DNA from: CAXXXW01 sp963665555
GTDB lineage: Bacteria > Pseudomonadota > Alphaproteobacteria > Thalassobaculales > Thalassobaculaceae
NCBI GenBank assembly: GCA_963665555.2
Contig: OY762308.1
Span: 2,232,001-2,296,000, forward strand
Length of the DNA: 64,000 nt
Reading direction: 5' to 3'
Below the pieces are notes generated by a model. The model saw only the letters and a list, made by a program, of their open reading frames with translations. It was not told the origin of the DNA and did not search any database. Shown in pieces: positions 20,280 to 29,338 of the stretch. How positions within the stretch are numbered: position 1 is the first letter of the stretch; every line of letters begins with the position of its first letter. The translations under genes were made by a program, and so were the position numbers.

Positions 20280-21506
20280 TCATCGCCGCCGGTCGATCAG
20301 GAACCAGACGGCGGAGCCGAAGACCAGGCCCCAGAACGGCGCGCCGATGTTCAGCGGCGCGATCCCGCTCACCGTCACGACGAAGGCGACCAGCGGGCCG
20401 AGCGCGCCCGCCGCGCCGCGTCCGGCCGCCGCCGCGAAGGCGCTCGCGAAGGCGCCGTTCAGCACCGGCAGCATGGCCAGCCCGCCCAGCACCGCGACGA
20501 AGGCCGGCGGCAGGCCCGCCGCCACGCCCGCCGCGACCGGGGCGAACAGGCCGAACAGCCCGATAAGCGCCCCGAACACGATCCCCCCGGCCCAGCGCCG
20601 CTCCGGCGGGTCCACCGAGGTCAGGATGGCGTTGACCGGCCCGGTGACGCAGGCCGGGACCGACCCGAACGCCCCCATCGCCAGCGAGCCGTAGCCGCAG
20701 CCGAGGGTCAGCGCGTTCATCGGCGGCCGGTGTCCCGCCGCCGAAAGCACCGCGAACCCCTGCAGGTTCTGGATCGCGATCACCGAGACCAGCAGCGGCG
20801 GAACCAGTTCGGCCAGCGCGGCGGCGTCGAAGGCGACGGGGGCCGGCGCGGGCAGCGCGATCCACGGCCCCTCCCCGGCGTCGATCCCGGCGAAGCCGCC
20901 CGTCGCCGCGACCGCCGCCGCGCCGGCCAGCAGCGCCGCCAGCATCGGCGGGAAGCTCCGCGCCGCCGCCGGGAACGCCGTCGCCAGCGCGTAGCCCGCC
21001 ACGGCCGCGCCCGCCACGACGGGCGAGTCGGCGAAGCCCCCGACCAGGCCGGTGGCGAAGGGCAGGAACACGCCGGCCACCATCGCCATCGCCACCGGCG
21101 CCGGGACCAGCGCCGTCAGCCGCCCGATCCAGCCGGTGAGGCCGAGGAACGCCATCGCCAGGCCGCAGACCAGGTAGGCCCCGACCGCCTCGGCGAAGGA
21201 AAGGTGGTCGAGCGCCGCCAGCAGCATCGCGGCGCCGGGGATCGACCAGGCCATGCCGATCGGCTGGCGGTAGAGCGCGCTGAACAGGATGCTGAGGACG
21301 CCGCCGAAACCGTAGCCGGCGAAAATCCACCCCACCGTCTCGTCGCGGTCCAGCCCGCTCGCGCCGGCGACGGCCAGCAGCAGCGCCAGCGGCCCGGTCG
21401 TCGCGAACAGCGCCGCGACGGCCCCCGCCGCGACCGTGCGCCGGTCCAGGGCCGTCGTCAGGCCCGCGAGGCCGCGCGGCGGCGGGGGCGGTCGTTCGAG
21501 AACCAA
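20280..21506 (-). CDS. benE: BenE-family benzoate/H+ symporter
   Basis: A 408-residue inner-membrane protein made of about 12 hydrophobic helices rich in Ala, Gly and Leu. Blocks typical of BenE transporters include YGFGGVLSILFSALYRQPI, AWSIPGAAML, PAPVAMAMVAGVFLPF, the IQNLQGFAVLSAAGHRPP loop and PACVTGPVNAILTS. It probably imports benzoate or a related aromatic acid. That fits a benzoate-CoA-ligase-family enzyme encoded about 9 kb away. No ring-hydroxylating dioxygenase genes are seen next to it. Confidence 0.88.
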   Translation of the reverse strand: MVLERPPPPPRGLAGLTTALDRRTVAAGAVAALFATTGPLALLLAVAGASGLDRDETVGWIFAGYGFGGVLSILFSALYRQPIGMAWSIPGAAMLLAALDHLSFAEAVGAYLVCGLAMAFLGLTGWIGRLTALVPAPVAMAMVAGVFLPFATGLVGGFADSPVVAGAAVAGYALATAFPAAARSFPPMLAALLAGAAAVAATGGFAGIDAGEGPWIALPAPAPVAFDAAALAELVPPLLVSVIAIQNLQGFAVLSAAGHRPPMNALTLGCGYGSLAMGAFGSVPACVTGPVNAILTSVDPPERRWAGGIVFGALIGLFGLFAPVAAGVAAGLPPAFVAVLGGLAMLPVLNGAFASAFAAAAGRGAAGALGPLVAFVVTVSGIAPLNIGAPFWGLVFGSAVWFLIDRRR

Positions 21507-21704
21507 GAAGACGGACCGGGCGGGTGGCGGGAGCGCGAGTATCCCGGAAGCCGGCGCGGCGGTCCAGCGCGGCGGATCGCGCGCCCGTCATGCCGCAACG
21601 CAGCATTCGCGGTCGGTTCTTTCGCAAGCGCAAAATCGCCCTTCCCTTTCGCCCCGCCCGGCGCTATGCTGCGCGGGTCGATTCGCGGGTTCGGGAGGAT
21701 GGAA

Positions 21705-23507
21705 ATGACCGAGGACGAACCGGGGGTCGCGCGGCCCGATCCGGCGGAACTCGCCAGGGCCTGGGCCGACCTCGCCGCGCGGAGCCAGCGCCTCGCGGCC
21801 GGCTTCCTCGAACGCCAGTCGTCGGGAGGGGCGGGCGCGCCCGAGGCCGACCCGCTGAATGTCGCGCCCGCCTTCCAGGAACTCGCCAGCCGCATGATGG
21901 CGGACCCGGCCGGGCTGGCCCGGGCCCAGGCCGCGCTGTGGGACGACTACGCGGCGCTGTGGCGGACGGCGGCGTCGCGGATGCTGGGCGGCGCGCCGGC
22001 CCCGGTCGCCGAACCCGAGGCGGGCGACCGCCGCTTCAAGGACCCGGCCTGGGCGGAAAACCCGGTCTTCGACACGATCAGGCAGAGCTACCTGCTCACC
22101 GCCCGCTGGCTGCTCGACACGGTGCGCGACGTCGACGGGCTGGACGCCCGGACGGCGCGCAAGGTCGATTTCCACACGCGCCAGTTCGTGGACGCGATGT
22201 CGCCCAGCAACTTCGCCGCCACCAACCCGGAAGTCCTGCGCGCGACGGCCGAGTCCGGCGGCAGGAACCTGGTGGACGGCCTCGGCAACCTGCTCGACGA
22301 CCTGGAGCGCGGCAAGGGCCGGCTGTCGGTCCGCACGACCGACATGGAGGCCTTCCGGGTCGGCGAAAATGTGGCCACCGCCCCCGGCAAGACGGTCTTC
22401 CGCAACGAGTTGATGGAGCTGGTCCAGTACGCGCCCGCGACCGAGGCCGTGCGCAAACGCCCGCTGCTGATCGTGCCGCCCTGGATCAACAAGTTCTACA
22501 TCCTCGACCTGCGCGAGAAGAACTCCTTCATCCGCTGGGCGGTCGCCCAGGGCCTGACCGTGTTCGTCGTCTCCTGGGTCAACCCGGACGGCAAGCTCGC
22601 GGAGAAGACCTTCGAGGACTACATGGCCGAGGGGCCGTTGGCGGCGCTGGACGCCATCGAGGCGGCGACGGGCGAGCGCGAGGTCAACGCCGTCGGCTAC
22701 TGCATCGGCGGCACGCTGATGGCGGCGACGCTGGCCTGGATGGCGGCCAGGGGCGACGATCGCGTCAAGAGCGCCACTTTCCTGACCACCATGGTGGATT
22801 TCGAGGAGGCGGGCGACCTCGGCGTGTTCGTCGACGAGGCGCAAATCGGCGCGCTGGAGGAGCGGATGCGCGAGGACGGCTATCTCGACGGCGCGGAGAT
22901 GGCGGCGACCTTCAGCGCGATGCGCGCGAACGACCTGATCTGGTCCTTCGTGGTGAACAACTACCTGCTGGGCAAGGACCCGTTCCCCTTCGACCTGCTG
23001 TACTGGAACGCCGACTCGACCCGGATGCCGGCGGCGATGCACGGCTTCTACCTGCGCAAGATGTACCTGGAGAACCTGCTGGTCGAGCCGGGCGGGATCG
23101 AACTCGCCGGCGAGCCGATCGACCTGCGGCGGATTTCCGTCCCGTCCTTTATCCTCTCGACGCGGGAGGACCATATCGCGCCGTGGAAGTCCACCTGGCG
23201 CGCGACGCGGCTCTACAAGGGGCCGACGCGGTTTTGCCTCGCCGGCTCCGGCCATATCGCGGGCGTGGTGAACCCGCCCGCCGACCCGCCGAAATACGGC
23301 TACTGGGTCAACAACCGCAAGGCGGCGTCGGCGGAGAAGTGGCTGGAGGCCGCCGAATACCGCGAAGGCTCGTGGTGGCCCGAATGGCGCGCCTGGCTCG
23401 CCCGCCACGCCGGCCCCGAAGTCCCGGCGCGCGTCCCCGGCGAAGGCGCCCTTCCCGCGCTGGAGGACGCCCCCGGAAGCTACGTCAAGGTCCGCGCCGG
23501 CGCCTGA
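21705..23507 (+). CDS. phaC: Class I poly(3-hydroxyalkanoate) synthase
   Basis: A 600-residue PHA polymerase. The N-terminal PhaC domain is followed by an alpha/beta-hydrolase core with the lipase-like box GYCIGG; Cys333 is the acyl-carrying nucleophile. The catalytic Asp lies in STREDHIAPWKS and the His in LAGSGHIAGVVNPP. Length and sequence fit class I enzymes, which work without a PhaE or PhaR partner. The ATG at 21705 is chosen because GGGAGG lies 6 bp before it; an ATG two codons earlier directly abuts that site. phaA, phaB and phasin genes are not in this window. Confidence 0.95.
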   Translation: MTEDEPGVARPDPAELARAWADLAARSQRLAAGFLERQSSGGAGAPEADPLNVAPAFQELASRMMADPAGLARAQAALWDDYAALWRTAASRMLGGAPAPVAEPEAGDRRFKDPAWAENPVFDTIRQSYLLTARWLLDTVRDVDGLDARTARKVDFHTRQFVDAMSPSNFAATNPEVLRATAESGGRNLVDGLGNLLDDLERGKGRLSVRTTDMEAFRVGENVATAPGKTVFRNELMELVQYAPATEAVRKRPLLIVPPWINKFYILDLREKNSFIRWAVAQGLTVFVVSWVNPDGKLAEKTFEDYMAEGPLAALDAIEAATGEREVNAVGYCIGGTLMAATLAWMAARGDDRVKSATFLTTMVDFEEAGDLGVFVDEAQIGALEERMREDGYLDGAEMAATFSAMRANDLIWSFVVNNYLLGKDPFPFDLLYWNADSTRMPAAMHGFYLRKMYLENLLVEPGGIELAGEPIDLRRISVPSFILSTREDHIAPWKSTWRATRLYKGPTRFCLAGSGHIAGVVNPPADPPKYGYWVNNRKAASAEKWLEAAEYREGSWWPEWRAWLARHAGPEVPARVPGEGALPALEDAPGSYVKVRAGA

Positions 23508-23588
23508 CCGCCGCTTGCGCGCCCGGCGGGACGGCGGGTAAGGTCGCCGGCGAAACGGCGGCGCCGCGCGGCGCGCGGGAGGGCGGCG

Positions 23589-24320
23589 ATGAGCGACGCG
23601 GAATTCGAATACCGTTTCCGGATTGACGCCTGGAGCCCCGGCGAGATGCCGATGGCGCGGCTGGCCAAGTACATGGCCGGTCTGGCGCGGCTCCTCGGCG
23701 AGACGGCGCATGTGCATTTCGTCCGGCTGGAGGGCGGCAGCGCCGACCTCGTGCAGGCCGTGGACGCCGAGGCCGCGCCGAAAGTGCGGGCGCGCTTGCG
23801 GACGGCCGCGGAAGGACCCGCCGCCAAGGCCGTCGGGAGCCTGAACAGGCTGCTGGCCGAGGACAACGCCACGGGCAGCCTGCGAACGGGCGGCGCCGAA
23901 ATCCTCCGCTTTCCCGGCCGCGACCGGCCCGAATCCCCGATCTACGGCCCATTCTGGCAGTCCGGGACCCTCGACGGCGCGCTGGTCCGCATCGGCGGGC
24001 GGGACGAGACCGTGCCCGTGCTTCTGCAAGACCGCGCCGCCTTCCACAACTGCAACGCCAGCCGCGACATGGCGCGGGAACTGGCGCCCCATCTTTTCGG
24101 CCCGTATCTCCGCGTCCGGGGCGAGGGGCGCTGGCGGCGGAACGGCGACGGAAGCTGGACGATGCTCCGCTTCGACATCGAGGGATTCACGGTCCTCGAC
24201 GACGCGCCGTTCTCCGAAATCGTCGAACAGCTGCGCGCCGTCGAGGGCAACGGCTGGAAGGACATCGAGGATCCGTGGGCCGAACTCCGGCGGCTGCGCC
24301 ACGGCGGAGACGCCGGTTGA
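23589..24320 (+). CDS. Hypothetical protein paired with a PIN-domain gene
   Basis: A 243-residue soluble protein that I do not recognise. It has mixed alpha/beta character with distinctive stretches such as MPMARLAKYMAGLARLLGE, VHFVRLEGGSADLVQ, the central GPFWQSGTLDGALVRIGG and the tail GNGWKDIEDPWAELRRLR. No membrane segment or known catalytic motif is visible. Its stop codon shares one base with the start of the PIN gene, so the two are translationally linked. It is far larger than a normal VapB antitoxin and has no obvious ribbon-helix-helix or AbrB fold. An antitoxin or targeting role is inference. Confidence 0.75.
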   Translation: MSDAEFEYRFRIDAWSPGEMPMARLAKYMAGLARLLGETAHVHFVRLEGGSADLVQAVDAEAAPKVRARLRTAAEGPAAKAVGSLNRLLAEDNATGSLRTGGAEILRFPGRDRPESPIYGPFWQSGTLDGALVRIGGRDETVPVLLQDRAAFHNCNASRDMARELAPHLFGPYLRVRGEGRWRRNGDGSWTMLRFDIEGFTVLDDAPFSEIVEQLRAVEGNGWKDIEDPWAELRRLRHGGDAG

Positions 24321-24841
24321 TGGCGGTTTTCGACGCCAACATGCTGCTGTACCTCTTCGAACCCGACACGCCGACGCCGATCGACCCCGAAACGGGCGCG
24401 CCCGTAGCCGACGCCAGAGCGCGCGTCGCGCACCTGATGGAAACGCTCTTGGAACGCGGCGAGGCCGCGGTCGTGCCGGCGCCGGCGCTCAGCGAAATCC
24501 TCGTCCACGCCGGCGCGGCGGGACCCGAATATCTCCGCGTCCTGGACGACAGGCGCCGTTTCGTCGTCGCGCCGTTCGACCGGCGCGCCGCCGTGGAACT
24601 CGCCGCCATGACCCGCGAGGCGCTCGACGACGGCGACTTGCGCGCCGGTCTCGCCATCACCCGCGCCAGGCTCAATTTCGACCGGCAGATTGTCGCGATC
24701 GCCTGGACCCTGGGCGAAACCGTGGTCTACTCCGACGACGGCGACATTACCCGGCTCGCCGGTCCTCTGGACATGGAAGTTATCCCGGTGTGGCGCCTGT
24801 CCCCGCCGCCCGAACCGCCGCAAGCCGAACTCCATGCGTGA
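24320..24841 (+). CDS. PIN-domain protein (VapC-like putative ribonuclease)
   Basis: A 173-residue PIN domain. The four acidic positions are recognisable: Asp5 (FDANMLLYLF), Glu59 (ALSEILVHAG), Asp121 (NFDRQIVAIA) and the Asp139/Asp140/Asp142 cluster (YSDDGDITRLA). PIN toxins cleave tRNA, rRNA or mRNA. It is longer than most VapC proteins (~130), with an insertion at about 15-32. The start overlaps the stop of the upstream gene by one base (TGATG), so expression is strictly coupled to the unknown protein. Confidence 0.87.
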   Translation: MAVFDANMLLYLFEPDTPTPIDPETGAPVADARARVAHLMETLLERGEAAVVPAPALSEILVHAGAAGPEYLRVLDDRRRFVVAPFDRRAAVELAAMTREALDDGDLRAGLAITRARLNFDRQIVAIAWTLGETVVYSDDGDITRLAGPLDMEVIPVWRLSPPPEPPQAELHA

Positions 24842-24863
24842 GGCGCGCCCGCCCGCGCCTTTC

Positions 24864-25751
24864 CTAGGCCGGCGGGGCGGCGGCGCGGATGCGGTTGGCG
24901 GTTTCGAGGACGCGGCGGGCTTTTTCGTAGATCGGGTAGTCGACGAAATAGCCGTCCACCTGGATCGAGGCCACGCCGCCGGCCTCGGCCGCCTCGAAGG
25001 CGGCGACGATCCGCGCGGCCCGCGCCTCCTCCTCCGCGCCCGGCGCGAAGGCGGCGTTCGCCGGCCCGACCTGGTCCGGGTGGATGCACAGCTTGCCCTG
25101 GAAGCCGAGCGCGCGGCCGCGCTCGCACGACGCGCGGAAGGCCGCAGCCTCGCGGATATGGATAAACACCGTGTCCACCGGCGGCTCCAGCCGGCCGAGG
25201 CGCGAGGCCAGCACGAATTCCGAGCGGATCGGCAGCAACTCCTCCTCCGCCAGCGACCAGTCGATGCCGAGGTCGGCCGTGTAGTCCCCGGCCCCGAAGG
25301 CGAGGCGCCGGACGCGCGACCCGGCCGTCGCCAGTTCGCGGATCGCCGCCGCGCCGCGCGCCGTCTCGACGATCGGCACCAGGTCGGTCGCGCCCGCCGC
25401 CAGCCCGCGCGCGCGCTCCAGGTTCGCGAGCAGCCAGTCGATGCATTCCAGCTGCGCGACGCTCTCCAGCTTGGGCAGCACGATCCCGTCGAGGTCCGGC
25501 GAGACCAGGGCCTCGATGTCGGCGTAACAGAATTCGGTGTCGTGGGCGTTGACGCGGACATAGGCGGCGCACGACCGGGGCCGGGCGAGCGCCGCGCGCG
25601 CCGCCGCGCGCGCCGCCGGCTTTTCGGCGAGGGCCACCGCGTCCTCCAGGTCGAGGATGACCGCGTCGGCGCCGAGCGCGAACGCCTTTTCCGCGCGGCG
25701 CGGATGGTCGGCGGGCGCGAACAGGAAGGAGCGGTTGGCGCACGCCCTCAT
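24864..25751 (-). CDS. CitE-like CoA-ester lyase (HpcH/HpaI aldolase/citrate lyase family)
   Basis: A 295-residue TIM-barrel lyase. It starts NRSFLFAPADHPRRAEKA and continues DAVILDLEDAV with the metal-binding Asp/Glu pair. It also has VRVNAHDTEF, GIVLPKLESV, PIVETARG and GAGDYTADLG. Family members split malyl-CoA, citramalyl-CoA or methylmalyl-CoA. It overlaps the upstream CoA-transferase gene through an ATGA junction, so the pair may activate and then cleave the same dicarboxylic acid. An itaconate- or mesaconate-type route is possible, but no hydratase gene is adjacent. Confidence 0.9.
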   Translation of the reverse strand: MRACANRSFLFAPADHPRRAEKAFALGADAVILDLEDAVALAEKPAARAAARAALARPRSCAAYVRVNAHDTEFCYADIEALVSPDLDGIVLPKLESVAQLECIDWLLANLERARGLAAGATDLVPIVETARGAAAIRELATAGSRVRRLAFGAGDYTADLGIDWSLAEEELLPIRSEFVLASRLGRLEPPVDTVFIHIREAAAFRASCERGRALGFQGKLCIHPDQVGPANAAFAPGAEEEARAARIVAAFEAAEAGGVASIQVDGYFVDYPIYEKARRVLETANRIRAAAPPA

Positions 25752-26941
25752 ATCGTCCCCGCCTCGGCCAGTTCGCGCATCCGCTCCTCCGACAGGCCGA
25801 GTTCGCCGCCGTAGATTTCGGCGTTGTGGGCGCCGAGCGGCGGGCCGAGGCTCTCCACCGCCCCCGGCGTGCGCGACAGGCGCGGGAACGCCGCCGGGAC
25901 CGTCACCGGGCCGATTCCGGGAACCTCCACCTCCGCCAGCGCTCCCCGCGCGCGGATGTGCGGGTCGGCGAAAATGTCGGCGATAGAGTTGATCGGCCCG
26001 GCCGGCACGCCGTGGGCCGTGCAGGTCTCCACCGCCTCCTCCCGCGTCATCGAGCGCGTCCAGGCCTCGACCTCGGCGAGGACGGCCTCGCGCCCCGCCA
26101 GCCGCGCCGCCCGCGCCCCGTAGGCCGCCAGCAGGTCGGGCCGGCCCATCGCGCCGGCCAGCCGCGCGAACATCTTGTCGGTGGTGCAGGCGATGGCGAG
26201 GAAGCCGCCGTCGCCGGAAGGGAAATGGCCGTGCGGGCAGGCGTTGACCGTGCCGGTCCCCTCCGGCTGGCGCACGAAGCCCTCGCGGGCGTAGCGCGGC
26301 GCGATCTCGTCCAGCGCCCGGAACACCGCCTCGTAGAGCGCGCAGTCGATCTCCTGGCCCTCGCCGGTCGCGTCGCGGTGGCGCAGCGCCATCAGGACGC
26401 CGATGCAGCCGTACATGCCGGTCATGTAGTCGCCGAGCGAGGTCGATCCCGGCGTCACCGGCGTCTCCCCCGGCATCCCGGAGAGGTAGGCGAGGCCGCC
26501 GTAGGCATGGGCGATCCGCGCGAAGCCCGGCCGGCTCCGGTACGGCCCGTCCTGGCCGTAGCCCGACACGCGCAGCAGCACCAGGCCGGGGTTGGCGGCG
26601 CTCAGCTCCTTCCAGCCGAGGCCCCATTTCTCCATCGTGCCGGGGCGGAAGTTCTCGCACACCACGTCGGCCCGCGCCGCGAGGCGCAGGAACAACGCCG
26701 CCCCGTCCGGTTTCGACAGGTCGAGCGTGACGGAGCGCCGGTTGCGCCCCTCCGTCAGCCAGGCGAGCGAGCAGTCGGGAACCTCCGTCGCCGTGCCGTA
26801 GCGCCGCCACGGGTCGCCGCCCTTCGGATGCTCGACCTTGACCACCTCGGCGCCGAACTCGCCGAGGATCGAGGCCGCGAAGGGGGCCGCGATGAAGCAG
26901 GCGGCGTCGAGCACGCGCACGCCGTCGAGCGGCCTCGCCAT
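25748..26941 (-). CDS. CaiB/BaiF family III CoA-transferase
   Basis: A 397-residue family III CoA-transferase. The N-terminal LDGVRVLDAACFIAAPFAASILGEFGAEVVKVEHP and VCENFRPGTMEKWGL blocks are standard. The catalytic Asp is expected in SLGDYMTGMYG (near residue 170). These enzymes form interlocked dimers and move CoA between carboxylates through an aspartyl-CoA intermediate. The ATG at 26939-26941 gives the usual start. It is the first gene of a two-gene unit with the CitE-like lyase. Confidence 0.9.
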   Translation of the reverse strand: MARPLDGVRVLDAACFIAAPFAASILGEFGAEVVKVEHPKGGDPWRRYGTATEVPDCSLAWLTEGRNRRSVTLDLSKPDGAALFLRLAARADVVCENFRPGTMEKWGLGWKELSAANPGLVLLRVSGYGQDGPYRSRPGFARIAHAYGGLAYLSGMPGETPVTPGSTSLGDYMTGMYGCIGVLMALRHRDATGEGQEIDCALYEAVFRALDEIAPRYAREGFVRQPEGTGTVNACPHGHFPSGDGGFLAIACTTDKMFARLAGAMGRPDLLAAYGARAARLAGREAVLAEVEAWTRSMTREEAVETCTAHGVPAGPINSIADIFADPHIRARGALAEVEVPGIGPVTVPAAFPRLSRTPGAVESLGPPLGAHNAEIYGGELGLSEERMRELAEAGTI

Positions 26942-27053
26942 CGCTATCGGGACCGGAACGCCCCGGCGCGCCGGATGGCGGCCGGGGCGTGGGTTGGGTC
27001 TGTCGTCTCGGTCATCGCGTCCGTACTCGCGGATTTTCCGCCGCCGCGCAACC

Positions 27054-27104
27054 CCCCTTCGCGCTTCGCGCCGCCCCTGTCGCAATCCCGCAACACCTCG
27101 CGCG
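27054..27104. repeat. 51-bp direct repeat, left copy (before hicB-like gene)
   Basis: The 51 bases starting CCCCTTCGCGCTTCGCG and ending CACCTCGCGCG recur without mismatch at 27604-27654, exactly 550 bp away and in the same orientation. Together they bracket the hicB-like gene. Confidence 0.93.
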
Positions 27105-27151
27105 TGTCGCTGTCGTTGACCGGAGTCGTTTCCGGCCGATAGGTTCGTCCG

Positions 27152-27595
27152 ATGCCCGAAACCCGCGCCCACGACTATCCCGCCGAGATCGAACGCGACG
27201 AGGACGGCCGCCATGTCGTTTCGTTTCCCGATTTCGGGTGGGGCGCGACCGACGGCGCCACCCGCGACGAGGCGCTGGACGAGGCCCGGGAGCTGCTGCG
27301 GGAGCTGATCGCCGCGACGATGCGGGAGGGCCGGGACCTCCCCGAACCGTCGCGCGCGACCGGGCGGCGACCCCTCGTCGCGCCGCCGCCGCCGATCGCG
27401 CTGAAGGCGGCCCTCTACGCGGCGTTCCGCGAGGCCGGGCTGTCGCAACGCCGCCTCGCGCGCGACCTGGACATCGCCGAAAGCGAGGTGCGGCGCATGT
27501 TGAACCCGGATCGCGCCACCGAGGCGGGGACCATCGACCGCGCCTTGCGCCGCCTGGGCAAACGCGCCGGTCCTGCCGTCGGCGAGGCCGCCTGA
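27152..27595 (+). CDS. HicB-like antitoxin without an adjacent HicA
   Basis: A 147-residue protein. The N-terminal HicB fold reads YPAEIERDEDGRHVVSFPDFGWGATDGATRDEALDEA. A C-terminal helix-turn-helix covers about 95-140 (AGLSQRRLARDLDIAESEVRRML). HicB proteins normally sit beside the small dsRBD-like toxin HicA. No HicA-sized frame is present on either side before the flanking direct repeats, so this is a solitary copy or has become a regulator. It lies between two CaiB genes, on the opposite strand, and inside a 51-bp repeat pair. Confidence 0.88.
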   Translation: MPETRAHDYPAEIERDEDGRHVVSFPDFGWGATDGATRDEALDEARELLRELIAATMREGRDLPEPSRATGRRPLVAPPPPIALKAALYAAFREAGLSQRRLARDLDIAESEVRRMLNPDRATEAGTIDRALRRLGKRAGPAVGEAA

Positions 27596-27603
27596 CCGCC
27601 GCG

Positions 27604-27654
27604 CCCCTTCGCGCTTCGCGCCGCCCCTGTCGCAATCCCGCAACACCTCGCGCG
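27604..27654. repeat. 51-bp direct repeat, right copy (after hicB-like gene)
   Basis: Perfect copy of 27054-27104, beginning 9 bp after the hicB-like stop codon. It contains the small palindrome CGCGCTTCGCG. It may mark an insertion or duplication that placed the gene here. Confidence 0.93.
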
Positions 27655-27676
27655 GGGCCGTCCGCGCCGGGGACGG

Positions 27677-28870
27677 TCAGATAACCCCCTTGTCCCGCAG
27701 CGCGGCGATCCTGTCGGCGTCGTAGCCGAGCGAGCCGAGCAGTTCGTCGGTGTATTCGCCGAGGCCGGGGGCCGGGCGGTTCGGGGCCGTGTCGCCGGAC
27801 GAGCGCACGGGGTGGGCCGCCATGCGGAAACTCTCGCCCGGCCGCGCCGGGTTCGGAAAGGCCTGGACGCCGCCGCGCTCGGCGACGAAGGGGCTGGCCA
27901 TCGCCTCGCCGATGTCGAGGATCGGCGCCGCCGGGACCGCGCCGGCGAAGGCCTCCAGCCATTGCGCCGTCGTCCGCGCCGACAGCGCGCCGTCGAGCAT
28001 CTCCTGGATCTCGCCGCGCCGCTCCAGCCGGTCGGCGAAGCGGGCGAAGCGCGGGTCCCGGCCCCAGTCCGGCCGGCCCAGCCGCTCGCACAGGATCGGC
28101 CAGAACTTCTCCTTGTTGCACATGACGAAAATCCAGCCGTCGCCGGTCCGGTACAACTGGCAGGGCGTGAGCGACGGGTGGGCCGAGCGCGGCAGCCGCC
28201 CCGTCACCGTTCCCTCGTTCAGGAACCAGGTCGAGAGGTAGCTGGTGTTGTGCAGCGCGAGGTCGAACAGCGAAACATCCATGTCGCGCCCCCTGCCGGT
28301 CGCGCGCGCCGCCAGCACCGCCGAGACCAGCCCGAAGGCCATCGCCAGCCCGGTCATCATGTCCACCACCGAAAGGCCGAAGCGCGCCGGCGGCGCCCCC
28401 GGCTCGCCCGTCACCGAGAACCAGCCGGCCTCGGCCTGCATCAGGTAGTCGTAGCCCGGCCAGGTCCGCCGCGACCCCTCGCGCCCGTAGGCGGTCAGGT
28501 GCGCGCAGACGATGCGCGGGTTGACCGCGCCCAGAACGTCGTAGCCGAGGCCGAGCTTCTCCGGCACGTCGCCGCGCAGGTTGTTGCACACGGCGTCGGC
28601 CGTGCGCGCGAGGCCGCGGAAGACCTCCTGGCCCTCTTCCGTCTGCAGGTCGAGCGTGGCGCTGCGCTTGTTGGCGTTGAAGCTGTGGAAGAACTGGCTG
28701 TCTTCGGGGCCGAGGAAATGGGGGCCGACCGCCCGCGCCATGTCGCCGCCGTCGCGCGGGTTCTCGATCTTGATCACCTCGGCGCCCTGGTTGGCGAGGT
28801 ACATGGAGCCGAACGGCCCCGCCCCGTACTGCTCCACCGCCAGCACACGCACGCCCGCCAGGGGTTGCAT
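27677..28870 (-). CDS. CaiB/BaiF family III CoA-transferase (second copy)
   Basis: A 397-residue family III CoA-transferase, clearly diverged from the one at 25748-26941. The start reads LAGVRVLAVEQYGAGPFGSMYLANQGAEVIKIENP, followed by VCNNLRGDVPEKLGLGYDVL. The catalytic Asp is expected in LSVVDMMTGLAMAFGLV. AAGGAGGACGGGA precedes the ATG at 28868-28870. The carboxylic acid substrate cannot be told. Bases 28871-29134 upstream carry no gene I can support. Confidence 0.9.
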   Translation of the reverse strand: MQPLAGVRVLAVEQYGAGPFGSMYLANQGAEVIKIENPRDGGDMARAVGPHFLGPEDSQFFHSFNANKRSATLDLQTEEGQEVFRGLARTADAVCNNLRGDVPEKLGLGYDVLGAVNPRIVCAHLTAYGREGSRRTWPGYDYLMQAEAGWFSVTGEPGAPPARFGLSVVDMMTGLAMAFGLVSAVLAARATGRGRDMDVSLFDLALHNTSYLSTWFLNEGTVTGRLPRSAHPSLTPCQLYRTGDGWIFVMCNKEKFWPILCERLGRPDWGRDPRFARFADRLERRGEIQEMLDGALSARTTAQWLEAFAGAVPAAPILDIGEAMASPFVAERGGVQAFPNPARPGESFRMAAHPVRSSGDTAPNRPAPGLGEYTDELLGSLGYDADRIAALRDKGVI

Positions 28871-29134
28871 TCCCGTCCTCCTTCGCCGGACCGTTCCGCC
28901 GCCTTTGTAGAGCGATTCCGGCCGGACGGGAAACGCCCGCGATCGGCGCTTGCGAGCCATGCGCCGGACGCATGGCGAACGCGGGATTCGCGGCCGTTTC
29001 GTTACATTCGGTGGAGTTTTCCGCGAAAGCCATGCGCGCGGCGCGGGTCCGGCGCCCGATCCCGTGCGTTGTCGCGCGGCGTCGAAGGGCCAAATATGTC
29101 GCAACGCAACGCAACACGGAAAAGGAGTTCCGAT

Positions 29135-29338
29135 ATGCCGACCTATCGCAACGACCCGCTCTACCCCTCCGCCGACATCTCGCCGGCGGCGATAGAGGCC
29201 GCGATGGCGCGCGGCCGGAAGCTGCGGGCCGAAGCCTTCCGCGGCTTCGCGGTCGCGCTCTACCGCCGGCTGGCCGGGATCGGCCGCCCGGCCGCCGCCC
29301 CGGCGGCCCCGGCGTCCGCGGCCGGTTCCGCCGCCTGA
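29135..29338 (+). CDS. Small conserved-type alphaproteobacterial protein (67 aa)
   Basis: A 67-residue protein starting MPTYRNDPLYPSADIS after AAAGGAGTTCCGAT, a strong ribosome-binding site. A helix, IEAAMARGRKLRAEAFRGFAVALYRRL, makes up the core and resembles small basic-helix proteins of alphaproteobacteria that precede an Ala-rich tail. Function unknown. Its last 79 bases overlap, on the opposite strand, the 3' end of the hydrolase gene ending at 29260, so at least one annotated tail may not be functionally important. Confidence 0.65.
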   Translation: MPTYRNDPLYPSADISPAAIEAAMARGRKLRAEAFRGFAVALYRRLAGIGRPAAAPAAPASAAGSAA

